A DNA stretch of 64,000 bases from Tabrizicola_A sp964393035 (GTDB lineage: Bacteria > Pseudomonadota > Alphaproteobacteria > Rhodobacterales > Rhodobacteraceae), in NCBI GenBank assembly GCA_964393035.1, contig CAYMRX010000007.1:124001-188000 (forward strand), read 5' to 3'. The notes below the pieces were generated by a model that had not been told where the DNA came from, did no database searches, and was given only the letters and a program-made list of their open reading frames with translations. Shown piece after piece: positions 36,069 through 43,617 of this stretch. The position numbers and the translations under genes are program-made. The number at the start of each line of letters is the position of its first letter. Position 1 is the stretch's first letter.

Positions 36069-36874
36069 GACTGTGCGTCCGCCTCTGTCTTGCCGCCTGC
36101 CATGGCAGGGGTTTGGGTCTCTAACATTGCGCCGCCCACCTGAATATGGGCAGGGCGGGCCTTCAGGCCTTTTTCCAGAACGACAAGACTGTCGTGGATG
36201 TGCAGGCCAAGCAGGTGGTCAGCGGTCGCGGTCACCTTCTGGCCGCCCGCGTGATACCAGTGATGCATGTCGTCGGTCAGCCGCCCGAGAAGCCGCATGA
36301 AGTTGTGGCGGCTGAACCGCCCATCATAGCGCCGATTATAGGCACAATGCACATCTTCGATCAGGTAAAGCCCGTCCGCCGCAAGCTGCGGGTAAAGCGC
36401 GTCAAGGCTGGCACGGATATGGCGGCCGGCATGGCTGCCGTCATCCAGCACGATATCCACGCCCCCCATTTCCGCCACCACACGGGCCAGAAACACCGGA
36501 TCTGCCTGCGAGCCGATCCGAACCTGCCCGTCAATCCCGTCAAAGGCTGCGCAATCGGGATTGATATCAATACCGAAAATCACCGCCTTCGGGCCGAAAT
36601 ATTCGCGCCACAAATGCAGCGAGCCGCCCTTGTAGACGCCAATTTCCAGCATCCTCACCGCAGTGCCGCGATATTTCGACAGGTATCGGTCATAAAGCGG
36701 CAGGTAATGCAGCCATTTATGCACCACCGCGCCCTTGTTCGACCAAAAGAGCCGCTCGATGTCCAGCATGTCATCGGTCACCGGCAAAGGGGCGGCCAAT
36801 GCATATTGACGCAAGCGGCTGACCCCGGACACCCGGCGCTTCAGATCGGCAAGGAGGCGCGCAGGACCGTTCAT
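36065..36874 (-). CDS. Class I SAM-dependent methyltransferase within the nuo operon
   Basis: A 269-aa protein resembling the macrocin/tetracenomycin-type O-methyltransferase family. RMLEIGVYKGGSLHLWREYF is the SAM loop (about residues 73-92), followed by VIFGIDINPDC, VDIVLDDGSHAGRH (probable metal/catalytic Asp) and LYLIEDVHCAY. It overlaps both the DUF5333-type gene and nuoG by 4 bp, so it is a full operon member. Known family members methylate sugars or small molecules; a link to complex I would be new. Function unknown. Confidence 0.82.
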   Translation of the reverse strand: MNGPARLLADLKRRVSGVSRLRQYALAAPLPVTDDMLDIERLFWSNKGAVVHKWLHYLPLYDRYLSKYRGTAVRMLEIGVYKGGSLHLWREYFGPKAVIFGIDINPDCAAFDGIDGQVRIGSQADPVFLARVVAEMGGVDIVLDDGSHAGRHIRASLDALYPQLAADGLYLIEDVHCAYNRRYDGRFSRHNFMRLLGRLTDDMHHWYHAGGQKVTATADHLLGLHIHDSLVVLEKGLKARPAHIQVGGAMLETQTPAMAGGKTEADAQS

Positions 36875-37269
36875 CCGTCGTCCCTCAACAACTGCCCGAT
36901 CAGGCTGTCCTTGGCGATTTCATCCCGGCCGATCTGGCAAAAGCTGGCCTGATCGCCGTCCATCGCGCCCTGCGCGTGCAGCCAATCCACGGCTTCGGCC
37001 TTGCCACGGGCCTTTTCGGTTTTCGAGGTGACAAAGGCCTTCACCTCGGCCGAGCTATAGCCCTTGTCCAAGGCATAGTTGCGCAAGCTGTTCAGTTCCA
37101 TCAGCGCCTGAAACTTGCGCCCGGAAAGGCTGTCACAATTGTCGTCGATCTTGTCGGCGATAAAGCCCTGCAACAGCGTATGGTTGATGTGCTGTTCGGT
37201 GTTGATCGGCTCCAGCGCAAGGGCGGGGGCGGCGATCAGCGCGAACAAGGGGATAAGGCTGATTTTCAT
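36871..37269 (-). CDS. DUF5333-type secreted protein
   Basis: A 132-aa protein with an N-terminal signal peptide (MKISLIPLFALIAAPALALE). The mature part is helical, with cysteines in DDNCDSLSGRKFQAL and QASFCQIGRDEI that could form a disulfide. I recall this pattern as DUF5333, found in Rhodobacterales nuo operons. The ATG at 37269 has GGAGATC just upstream; an in-frame ATG at 37281 is an alternative, while the longer frame to 37374 is implausible. Probably periplasmic; function unknown. Confidence 0.75.
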   Translation of the reverse strand: MKISLIPLFALIAAPALALEPINTEQHINHTLLQGFIADKIDDNCDSLSGRKFQALMELNSLRNYALDKGYSSAEVKAFVTSKTEKARGKAEAVDWLHAQGAMDGDQASFCQIGRDEIAKDSLIGQLLRDDG

Positions 37270-37346
37270 GGCGATCTCCATAGGCTTGCCTGCCACATCA
37301 GATGGGGCAAATGCCTGTGCTATGCCATGACGAAGGGCCAGCATTT

Positions 37347-37646
37347 TCATGCGCAGCCCCCATTGAACACCCAAGACCCGGCGACAAACCGCCCAAGGGC
37401 GCGAGGATCGACCGCAGCCCCGCGGCTGGCGCAGAACGCACCCGCCACGTTTTTGGCCACCAGCCCCTGATCCATCGACAAGACCCCGGTTTCGGCGGAC
37501 ACGGTCATGTGCGCCCCCGAGACGGTCGGTTGCAGATCGACGATATAGTCGAACCCTTCATGCGCAATGGCCACCGGACCTGTGGCCGCAAGCGGCATCG
37601 GGGCAGGCCCCGAAGCAACACAAGCAGTCATCAGTCCCATGGACAT
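37347..37646 (-). CDS. Small putative lipoprotein downstream of nuoF
   Basis: A 99-aa hypothetical protein. MSMGLMTACVASGPAP could be a very short lipoprotein signal (LMTAC), though it lacks the usual basic n-region. ATG 37646 has a strong AAGGGGAG seven bases upstream; an upstream GTG at 37664 would start immediately after the nuoF stop. The C-terminal AKNVAGAFCASRGAAVDP and WVFNGGCA contain two Cys. It lies between nuoF and the DUF5333-type gene. No domain recognised. Confidence 0.65.
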   Translation of the reverse strand: MSMGLMTACVASGPAPMPLAATGPVAIAHEGFDYIVDLQPTVSGAHMTVSAETGVLSMDQGLVAKNVAGAFCASRGAAVDPRALGRFVAGSWVFNGGCA

Positions 37647-37664
37647 GATCGCACTCCCCTTCAC

Positions 37665-38960
37665 TTACTCGGCCGCCATCGCGCCCATGCGGCCGGTCTT
37701 CTTGGCCTTGATGCGGTCTTCGATTTCTTCGCGGAAAGCGCGCACCAACCCTTGGATCGGCCAAGCCGCCGCATCGCCAAGCGCGCAGATGGTGTGGCCT
37801 TCGACCTGTTTCGTGACGCTGATGAGCATGTCGATTTCCTCGACCTCGGCCTCGCCGCGCACCAGACGGTCCATGACGCGCATCATCCAGCCGGTGCCTT
37901 CGCGGCAGGGCGTGCATTGGCCACAGCTTTCATGCTTGTAGAACTTCGACAGGCGCCAAATGGCTTTGATGACATCGGTTGAATTGTCCATGACAATCAC
38001 CGCCGCCGTGCCAAGGCCCGAGCGCTGCTCGCGCAGCCAATCGAAATCCATCAGCGCGTCATCGCACTGGGCTTGCGTCAGCAAAGGTACCGACGAGCCG
38101 CCCGGAATGACCGCTTTCAGGTTCTTCCAGCCGCCGCGTACCCCGCCGCAATGGCGTTCCAGCAGTTCTTTCAGCGGGATCGACATCGCTTCTTCAACGA
38201 CGCAAGGGTTCACCACATGGCCCGAGATGCCGAAAAGCTTGGTCCCGGCATTGTTCGGACGCCCAAAGGACGCAAACCAATCCGCCCCGCGGCGCAGGAT
38301 CGTCGGCACAACGGCGATCGATTCCACGTTGTTCACCGTGGTCGGGCAACCATAAAGACCCGAGCCTGCCGGGAACGGCGGCTTCATCCGCGGCATGCCT
38401 TTCTTGCCTTCAAGGCTTTCAAGCAAAGCGGTTTCTTCGCCGCAGATATAGGCCCCTGCCCCGTGGTGCAGGTAAAGATCGAAATCCCAACCCGACTTGG
38501 CGGCGTTCTTGCCCAAAAGCCCGGCGTCATAACATTCGTCGATCGCGGCCTGCAGCGCCTCACGTTCGCGGATATATTCGCCGCGGATGTAGATGTAGCA
38601 GGTGTTCGCGCCCATGGCGAAAGAGGCGATCAGCGCCCCTTCGATGAGCGTATGCGGATCGTGCCGCATGATCTCGCGGTCTTTGCAGGTGCCGGGTTCG
38701 GATTCGTCGGCATTGATCACCAGATAGGACGGGCGGCCATCGGATTGCTTCGGCATGAAGGACCATTTCAGCCCCGTCGGAAAACCAGCGCCCCCCCGGC
38801 CCCGCAGGCCCGACGCCTTGACCAGTTCCACGATCTTGTCGCGGCCCAGCTTGATGAGGTCAGCCGTGCCATTCCAATGGCCACGCTGTTTCGCGCCCGC
38901 AAGGCTGCGATCATGCATCCCATAGAGGTTGGTAAAGATACGGTCCTGATCCTTGAGCAT
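37665..38960 (-). CDS. nuoF: NADH-quinone oxidoreductase subunit F
   Basis: NADH- and FMN-binding subunit of complex I, 431 aa. SGLRGRGGAGFPTG and GAGAYICGEETALLESLEG form the NADH/FMN site, and ESCGQCTPCREGTGW with a later Cys in GHTICALGDAAAWP ligates cluster N3. It starts 13 bp after the DUF5337-type gene. Confidence 0.98.
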   Translation of the reverse strand: MLKDQDRIFTNLYGMHDRSLAGAKQRGHWNGTADLIKLGRDKIVELVKASGLRGRGGAGFPTGLKWSFMPKQSDGRPSYLVINADESEPGTCKDREIMRHDPHTLIEGALIASFAMGANTCYIYIRGEYIREREALQAAIDECYDAGLLGKNAAKSGWDFDLYLHHGAGAYICGEETALLESLEGKKGMPRMKPPFPAGSGLYGCPTTVNNVESIAVVPTILRRGADWFASFGRPNNAGTKLFGISGHVVNPCVVEEAMSIPLKELLERHCGGVRGGWKNLKAVIPGGSSVPLLTQAQCDDALMDFDWLREQRSGLGTAAVIVMDNSTDVIKAIWRLSKFYKHESCGQCTPCREGTGWMMRVMDRLVRGEAEVEEIDMLISVTKQVEGHTICALGDAAAWPIQGLVRAFREEIEDRIKAKKTGRMGAMAAE

Positions 38961-38973
38961 GATGCCCCTCTTT

Positions 38974-39192
38974 CTAACCCCGGCGCTTGCGCCAGATCTG
39001 ATACGTCACGGCCAATGACCAGATGAATCCAGCCAGTGCCGCCAAGTCGAACAAGAGGGCGTACTTCGCAGGCCACCCCATATCTCGACCCACAACCTGC
39101 GCCCCCATCCACAGGATCATGGTTCCGGCCATCACAATCGCGGCACGCCGCGCCTGTTTGGCCGTTTCCTGATCCCGCCCGGGGGCCGACAT
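38974..39192 (-). CDS. DUF5337-type small membrane protein
   Basis: A 72-aa protein with a charged N-terminus (MSAPGRDQETAKQARRAAIV) and two predicted membrane helices (AGTMILWMGAQVVG; LLFDLAALAGFIWSLAVTY). This matches my recollection of DUF5337, a Rhodobacterales family located between nuoE and nuoF. The longer frame to 39294 overlaps the upstream gene; ATG 39192 lies 10 bp after that stop, with AGGGC as a weak ribosome site. Possible accessory subunit or assembly factor; not proven. Confidence 0.7.
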   Translation of the reverse strand: MSAPGRDQETAKQARRAAIVMAGTMILWMGAQVVGRDMGWPAKYALLFDLAALAGFIWSLAVTYQIWRKRRG

Positions 39193-39202
39193 CCGCGCAG
39201 CC

Positions 39203-39448
39203 CTAGTGGTGCGCATGACCATGGTCGTCGCCATGGTCGTCAAATTCTGCCCGCTCCACGCCCCCGGCGCCCAAAAGCACCCCGAAGACGCCAAAGGTCA
39301 CGAGCCCGACCAGCACCGCCGGGGTCATGGTCACCTCGCCCATCGCGCGGGCCGCAACCGCGGCCAAAAGCCCGGCAATGGCCGCCACCAGCCAACCGCC
39401 AGCCCAGGGGCCGTCGACGGGCGCATGATCGTGATGATGGTCTGCCAT
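39203..39448 (-). CDS. Small membrane protein with His-rich ends, nuo operon
   Basis: An 81-aa protein with two hydrophobic helices (GWLVAAIAGLLAAVAARAMG; PAVLVGLVTFGVFGVLLGAG) and histidine/aspartate-rich termini (MADHHHDHAP at the front, DDHGDDHGHAHH at the end). Both ends would face the same side and could bind metal. It lies 12 bp after nuoE and before the DUF5337-type gene. I do not recognise a named family. Confidence 0.7.
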   Translation of the reverse strand: MADHHHDHAPVDGPWAGGWLVAAIAGLLAAVAARAMGEVTMTPAVLVGLVTFGVFGVLLGAGGVERAEFDDHGDDHGHAHH

Positions 39449-39460
39449 CCCCTACCCCCG

Positions 39461-40552
39461 TCAGTACGTGTTGGTCTTGGCGCGGATCAGGAATTCTTCG
39501 ATCCCGACCTCACCAATCAGCTTGGCCTGCGCCACCCATTTGTCGCGGGTCGCCCGGCCTTTGAAGCCCTTGAGATTGCCGTCGATCCAAGCGATCTCAG
39601 CCTCGGCCCAAGCGGCGATCTGCGCGAAATGGAAGATCCCCAGGTCGTTCAGCAGCTTTTCCAGCGCCGGGCCGATGCCTTCGATGGTCTTCAGATCATC
39701 CGCCTTGCCCTTTTTCGGCGCCTTCAGCCCCTTGGGCTGCTTGCCCCCTTCAGAAGCTGCCGCTTTCACGGGCGCAGCCGGCTTGGCCACCGCAGCTTTC
39801 TTGGCCGGCTGTGCCTCATCCGCCTTGGCGGCAGCGCCCGCGGCCTTGCCCAGCCACGGCGTGCGCAGCGGAACTTCGGTGCCGTCAATGCGCTTCACGC
39901 TGTCGCCAATATCCACGGCAAGCTGGGCCGAAGCATTGTGCGGCTTCTTGCCAGCCTCATGGTCTTTCAGCGTGGTCAGGCCCGACAGCGGTTCAGCAGC
40001 GTAGCGGCCATTTTGCGGCCCCGACACGGGAACTTCGCCCTTCGAGAAGCGCCCGATCAGGTCGCGCAGCTTCGCAGGCGTCAGGTCTTCGTAATAATCC
40101 TTGCCGATCTGGGCCATCGGCGCATTGGCGCAAGCGCCCATGCATTCCACCTCTTCCCAGGAAAACTTGCCGTCTGCCGACAGGGTATGCGGGGCTTTCG
40201 CCACCAGCTCCTGACAGACCGCAATCAGTTCCTCGGCGCCGCAGATCATGCAGCTTGTGGTGCCGCAAATCTGGATATGGGCAACAGAGCCAACGGGTTG
40301 CAGTTGGAACATGAAGTAGAAGGTCGCCACTTCCAAAGCCCGGATATAGGCCATCCCCAGCATGTCGGCGACATATTCGATCGCCGGGCGGGTCAGCCAG
40401 CCGTGCTGTTCCTGCGCACGCCACAAAAGCGGAATGACCGCCGAGGCTTGCCGGCCTTCGGGATACTTGGAAATCTGCCCCTTGGCCCAGGCAAGGTTCG
40501 CCGGGGTAAATTCAAAGGAAGCCGGTTGTTCTTTGTGCAGACGGCGCAGCAT
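39461..40552 (-). CDS. nuoE: NADH-quinone oxidoreductase subunit E with C-terminal helix-hairpin-helix extension
   Basis: 24-kDa-type thioredoxin-fold subunit. The [2Fe-2S] ligands are Cys96, Cys101, Cys137 and Cys141 (ICGTTSCMICG; ECMGACANAP). It is 363 aa, about twice the E. coli length. After about residue 245 comes a Lys/Ala-rich linker, then a helix-hairpin-helix-like domain (about 300-350; LKTIEGIGPALEKLLNDLGI, FKGRATRDKWVAQA), similar to the small domain seen in other Rhodobacterales and in ribosomal L21-type fusions. Its ATG overlaps the nuoD stop (TAATG). Confidence 0.95.
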   Translation of the reverse strand: MLRRLHKEQPASFEFTPANLAWAKGQISKYPEGRQASAVIPLLWRAQEQHGWLTRPAIEYVADMLGMAYIRALEVATFYFMFQLQPVGSVAHIQICGTTSCMICGAEELIAVCQELVAKAPHTLSADGKFSWEEVECMGACANAPMAQIGKDYYEDLTPAKLRDLIGRFSKGEVPVSGPQNGRYAAEPLSGLTTLKDHEAGKKPHNASAQLAVDIGDSVKRIDGTEVPLRTPWLGKAAGAAAKADEAQPAKKAAVAKPAAPVKAAASEGGKQPKGLKAPKKGKADDLKTIEGIGPALEKLLNDLGIFHFAQIAAWAEAEIAWIDGNLKGFKGRATRDKWVAQAKLIGEVGIEEFLIRAKTNTY

Positions 40553-41793
40553 TAGCGGTCAACCTCCCCGAACACGATGTCCATCGTGCCGATGATCGCG
40601 GAGACGTCTGCAAGCTGGTGGCCTTTGCAGATGTAGTCCATGGATTGCAGGTGCATGTAACCCGGAGCGCGGATCTTGGCGCGGTAGGGTTTGTTGGTGC
40701 CATCGGCCTTGAGATAAACGCCGAATTCGCCCTTGGGGGCCTCGACCGCGGCGTAAACCTCGCCTGCGGGCACGTGGAAACCCTCGGTGTAAAGCTTGAA
40801 GTGATGGATCAGGGCTTCCATCGACCGCTTCATCTCGCCGCGTTTCGGCGGCGTGATCTTGCCACGGGCCAGAACATCGCCCTGCCCTTCGGGCGCGCGC
40901 AGCTTGGCAATCGCCTGATGGATGATCTTCAGGCTTTCTTCCATTTCGGCCATGCGGCAGAGATAGCGGTCATAGCAATCGCCGTTCTTGCCAACCGGAA
41001 TCTTGAAGTCGAATTCCGAGTAAAGCTCATAGGGCTGGCTGCGGCGCAAATCCCACGGCAGGCCCGAGCCACGCACCATCACGCCGGAATAGCCCCAGTC
41101 GGAGATATCCTTTTCAGTGACGATGCCGATATCGGCATTGCGCTGCTTGAAGATGCGGTTTTCAGTCAAAAGCCCGTGCAAGTCATTCAGAACGCGAGGG
41201 AATTCTTTCGCCCATTGTTCGATATCGTCGATCAGCGCGGGCGGCAGGTCTTGGTGAACGCCGCCGGGGCGGAAATAGGCGGCGTGGAGACGCGCGCCGC
41301 AAGCCCGCTCATAGAAGACCATGAGCTTTTCGCGTTCCTCAAAGCCCCAAAGCGGCGGGGTCAAAGCGCCGACGTCCATCGCCTGCGTCGTGACGTTCAG
41401 CAGGTGGTTCAGGATGCGGCCGATTTCGGAATAGAGAACCCGGATCAGCGAGGCGCGACGCGGCACCACGGTGCCGGTCAGCTTTTCAATCGCCAGACAC
41501 CAGGCATGTTCCTGATTCATCGGCGCCACGTAATCAAGGCGGTCGAAATACGGCAGGTTTTGCAGGTAGGTCCGGCTTTCCATCAGCTTTTCGGTGCCGC
41601 GGTGCAAAAGCCCGATATGCGGGTCACAGCGTTCGACAATCTCGCCGTCCAACTCCAACACCAGACGCAAAACGCCATGCGCAGCAGGGTGTTGCGGGCC
41701 GAAGTTGATGTTGAAATTGCGGATGCGATGCTCGCCCGTCAGGCCATCACCGCTGCCATCGTCATAGGAGTTCTGCCGAATATCGCCGTCCAT
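40552..41793 (-). CDS. nuoD: NADH-quinone oxidoreductase subunit D
   Basis: 49-kDa quinone-site subunit, 413 aa, separate from NuoC (unlike the fused NuoCD of E. coli). NINFGPQHPAAHGVLRLVLELDGE contains the conserved His of the quinone pocket, with HIGLLHRGTEKLME and the C-terminal DIVFGEVDR also typical. It begins 3 bp after nuoC. Confidence 0.98.
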   Translation of the reverse strand: MDGDIRQNSYDDGSGDGLTGEHRIRNFNINFGPQHPAAHGVLRLVLELDGEIVERCDPHIGLLHRGTEKLMESRTYLQNLPYFDRLDYVAPMNQEHAWCLAIEKLTGTVVPRRASLIRVLYSEIGRILNHLLNVTTQAMDVGALTPPLWGFEEREKLMVFYERACGARLHAAYFRPGGVHQDLPPALIDDIEQWAKEFPRVLNDLHGLLTENRIFKQRNADIGIVTEKDISDWGYSGVMVRGSGLPWDLRRSQPYELYSEFDFKIPVGKNGDCYDRYLCRMAEMEESLKIIHQAIAKLRAPEGQGDVLARGKITPPKRGEMKRSMEALIHHFKLYTEGFHVPAGEVYAAVEAPKGEFGVYLKADGTNKPYRAKIRAPGYMHLQSMDYICKGHQLADVSAIIGTMDIVFGEVDR

Positions 41794-41796
41794 GGC

Positions 41797-42399
41797 TTAC
41801 CCCGCCTTCTTTTCGTCGCCCGGAAGGATGTATTGCGCACCTTCCCAGGGGGACATGAAATCAAACTGCCGGTATTCCTGCACAAGGCTGACCGGCTCAT
41901 AGACGACGCGCTTTTGCGCCTCGTCATAGCGGACCTCGGTATAGCCCGTGGTCGGGAAATCCTTGCGCAAGGGATGGCCGCGGAACCCGTAATCGGTCAG
42001 GATCCGGCGCAGGTCCGGGTGGCCCGAGAACAGGATGCCGAACATGTCGAACACCTCGCGCTCCACCCAATTGGCCGATGGGTGAATGGCCACGATCGAC
42101 GGCACCATATCCTCCTCATCCGTCGCCACTTTCAGGCGGATGCGGTGGTTTTGATACATCGACAGGAACATGTAGATCACATCGAAGCGCGGCGTGCGTT
42201 CGGGGTGATCGACGCCCGTGATATCCACCAGCGAGGTGAAGCGGCAGGCCGCATCATCGCGCAGGAAGGTGACAAGGCTTTCCAGATGCGCAGGCTGAAC
42301 GGTGACGTTCAACTCGCCAAAGGCCACTTCGGTGGCGATCACCGCATCCGGGCATTTTTGCGCCAGATAGGCACCAAGGTCTTGCAAGGCTTCAGACAT
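41797..42399 (-). CDS. nuoC: NADH-quinone oxidoreductase subunit C
   Basis: 30-kDa subunit of the connecting module, 200 aa. The signature ANWVEREVFDMFGILFSGHPDLRRILTDYGF is a textbook complex I 30-kDa motif (spread over about residues 117-148). It lies 9 bp after nuoB and 3 bp before nuoD. Confidence 0.98.
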   Translation of the reverse strand: MSEALQDLGAYLAQKCPDAVIATEVAFGELNVTVQPAHLESLVTFLRDDAACRFTSLVDITGVDHPERTPRFDVIYMFLSMYQNHRIRLKVATDEEDMVPSIVAIHPSANWVEREVFDMFGILFSGHPDLRRILTDYGFRGHPLRKDFPTTGYTEVRYDEAQKRVVYEPVSLVQEYRQFDFMSPWEGAQYILPGDEKKAG

Positions 42400-42408
42400 T
42401 CGAACCTC

Positions 42409-42933
42409 TCAGCGCACAAGGGTGCCGGTGCGGCGGATCTTCCGCTGCAACTGCAAGATACCATAGAGCAGCGCCTCGGCCGTGGGCGGGCAGCCCGGCA
42501 CATAGACGTCGACCGGCACGATGCGGTCACAGCCGCGCACCACCGAATAGCTGTAGTGATAATAGCCGCCACCGTTCGCACAGGACCCCATCGAGATCAC
42601 ATAGCGCGGCTCGGGCATCTGGTCGTAAACCTTGCGGAGCGCCGGGGCCATCTTGTTGGTCAGGGTGCCCGCGACGATCATCAGGTCGGACTGGCGCGGA
42701 GAGGCGCGGGGCGCGGTGCCAAAGCGTTCAAGGTCATAGCGCGGCATCGAGGTGTGCATCATCTCGACCGCGCAGCAGGCCAGACCGAAGGTCATCCAGT
42801 GCAACGAGCCATTGCGCGCCCAGTTGATGATGTCCTCGGTCGTGGTCAGCAGGAAACCCTTGTCCTGCAACTCGCGGTTCAGGGCCTGGGTCGCAACCTC
42901 GCGGTCGCCGCCTGCCGTATTGGCACCAGTCAT
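42409..42933 (-). CDS. nuoB: NADH-quinone oxidoreductase subunit B
   Basis: Subunit carrying terminal cluster N2. The 174 aa contain GLACCAVEMMH (adjacent Cys ligands), SMGSCANGGGYYHYS and YVPGCPPTAEALLYG. ATG 42933 overlaps the nuoA stop (TGATG) and gives the usual MTGANTAGGD start; an ATG at 42942 with AAGGGGG upstream is a close alternative, and the frame extends to 42963. Confidence 0.97.
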   Translation of the reverse strand: MTGANTAGGDREVATQALNRELQDKGFLLTTTEDIINWARNGSLHWMTFGLACCAVEMMHTSMPRYDLERFGTAPRASPRQSDLMIVAGTLTNKMAPALRKVYDQMPEPRYVISMGSCANGGGYYHYSYSVVRGCDRIVPVDVYVPGCPPTAEALLYGILQLQRKIRRTGTLVR

Positions 42934-43301
42934 CACGCCCATTCCAAGGCCCCCTTCTTCCATTCATAGGCAAAGCCCACGGTCAGAACGCCCAAGAAAA
43001 CCATCATCGACCAGAAGCCGAGCATCGAGATTTCGCCAAAGGCCACCGCCCAAGGGAACAGGAAGGCAACCTCAAGGTCAAAGATGATGAACAGGATCGA
43101 CACCAGATAGAAGCGCACGTCGAACTTCATCCGGGCATCGTCAAAGGCGTTGAAGCCACATTCATAGGCCGACACCTTCTCCGGGTCGGGATTGCGCACG
43201 GCAATCACGGCGGCGGCAAGGATCAGCACAAGGCCAAGTCCGACAGCAATGGCAAGCAGAACGAGGATCGGCAGGTATTCTCGCAACAGCGGATTGTCCA
43301 C
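42933..43301 (-). CDS. nuoA: NADH-quinone oxidoreductase subunit A (GTG start)
   Basis: First gene of the complex I operon; a three-helix membrane subunit (ND3 homologue) of 122 aa. YECGFNAFDDARMKFDVRFYLVSILFIIFDLE is the conserved Cys loop and second helix. The GTG at 43301 is chosen because AAGGAG sits 7 nt upstream and the protein then begins MDNPLLREYLPILVLL; the frame is open to 43343. Confidence 0.96.
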   Translation of the reverse strand: MDNPLLREYLPILVLLAIAVGLGLVLILAAAVIAVRNPDPEKVSAYECGFNAFDDARMKFDVRFYLVSILFIIFDLEVAFLFPWAVAFGEISMLGFWSMMVFLGVLTVGFAYEWKKGALEWA

Positions 43302-43617
43302 GAGCGGTCTCCTTTGGCTGGCAACGGGCGAGCCACGGCCCACATGGGCCGCTTGATCTCTTGGCCCCCCGTTTATCCTGCCCCCTTGGCGGGGTCAACG
43401 CATGGGGCGCGGTTTTCCCGGCCTTGTGGCGCAAGATTTTCGCCAATGTATGCCATGGCATGCTAAATTTTGTGGCGAATCCGACCCAAAGCAACCGACG
43501 GTCAAGACCGCCCGACTCGGGCGCCCTTCAATGTGGTGCAAATATCCCCGGGGGAAAGCGGAGCTGCGCTTGGCGCAGGGGGCGAAGCGCTCGCGTTTCC
43601 CCCCGCAAGGGCAGGCC
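43302..43617. promoter_or_regulatory. Upstream region of the nuo operon
   Basis: A 316-bp stretch without a convincing gene between nuoA and the aminotransferase gene. It must hold the promoter of the 21-kb operon. I see no clear -35/-10 pair, but there is a 12-bp perfect palindrome ATGCCATGGCAT (43450-43461) in an AT-richer patch about 150 bp upstream of the nuoA start, a reasonable place for a regulator site. The part nearest the aminotransferase gene is GC-rich and shows no terminator with a T-tract. Confidence 0.45.
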
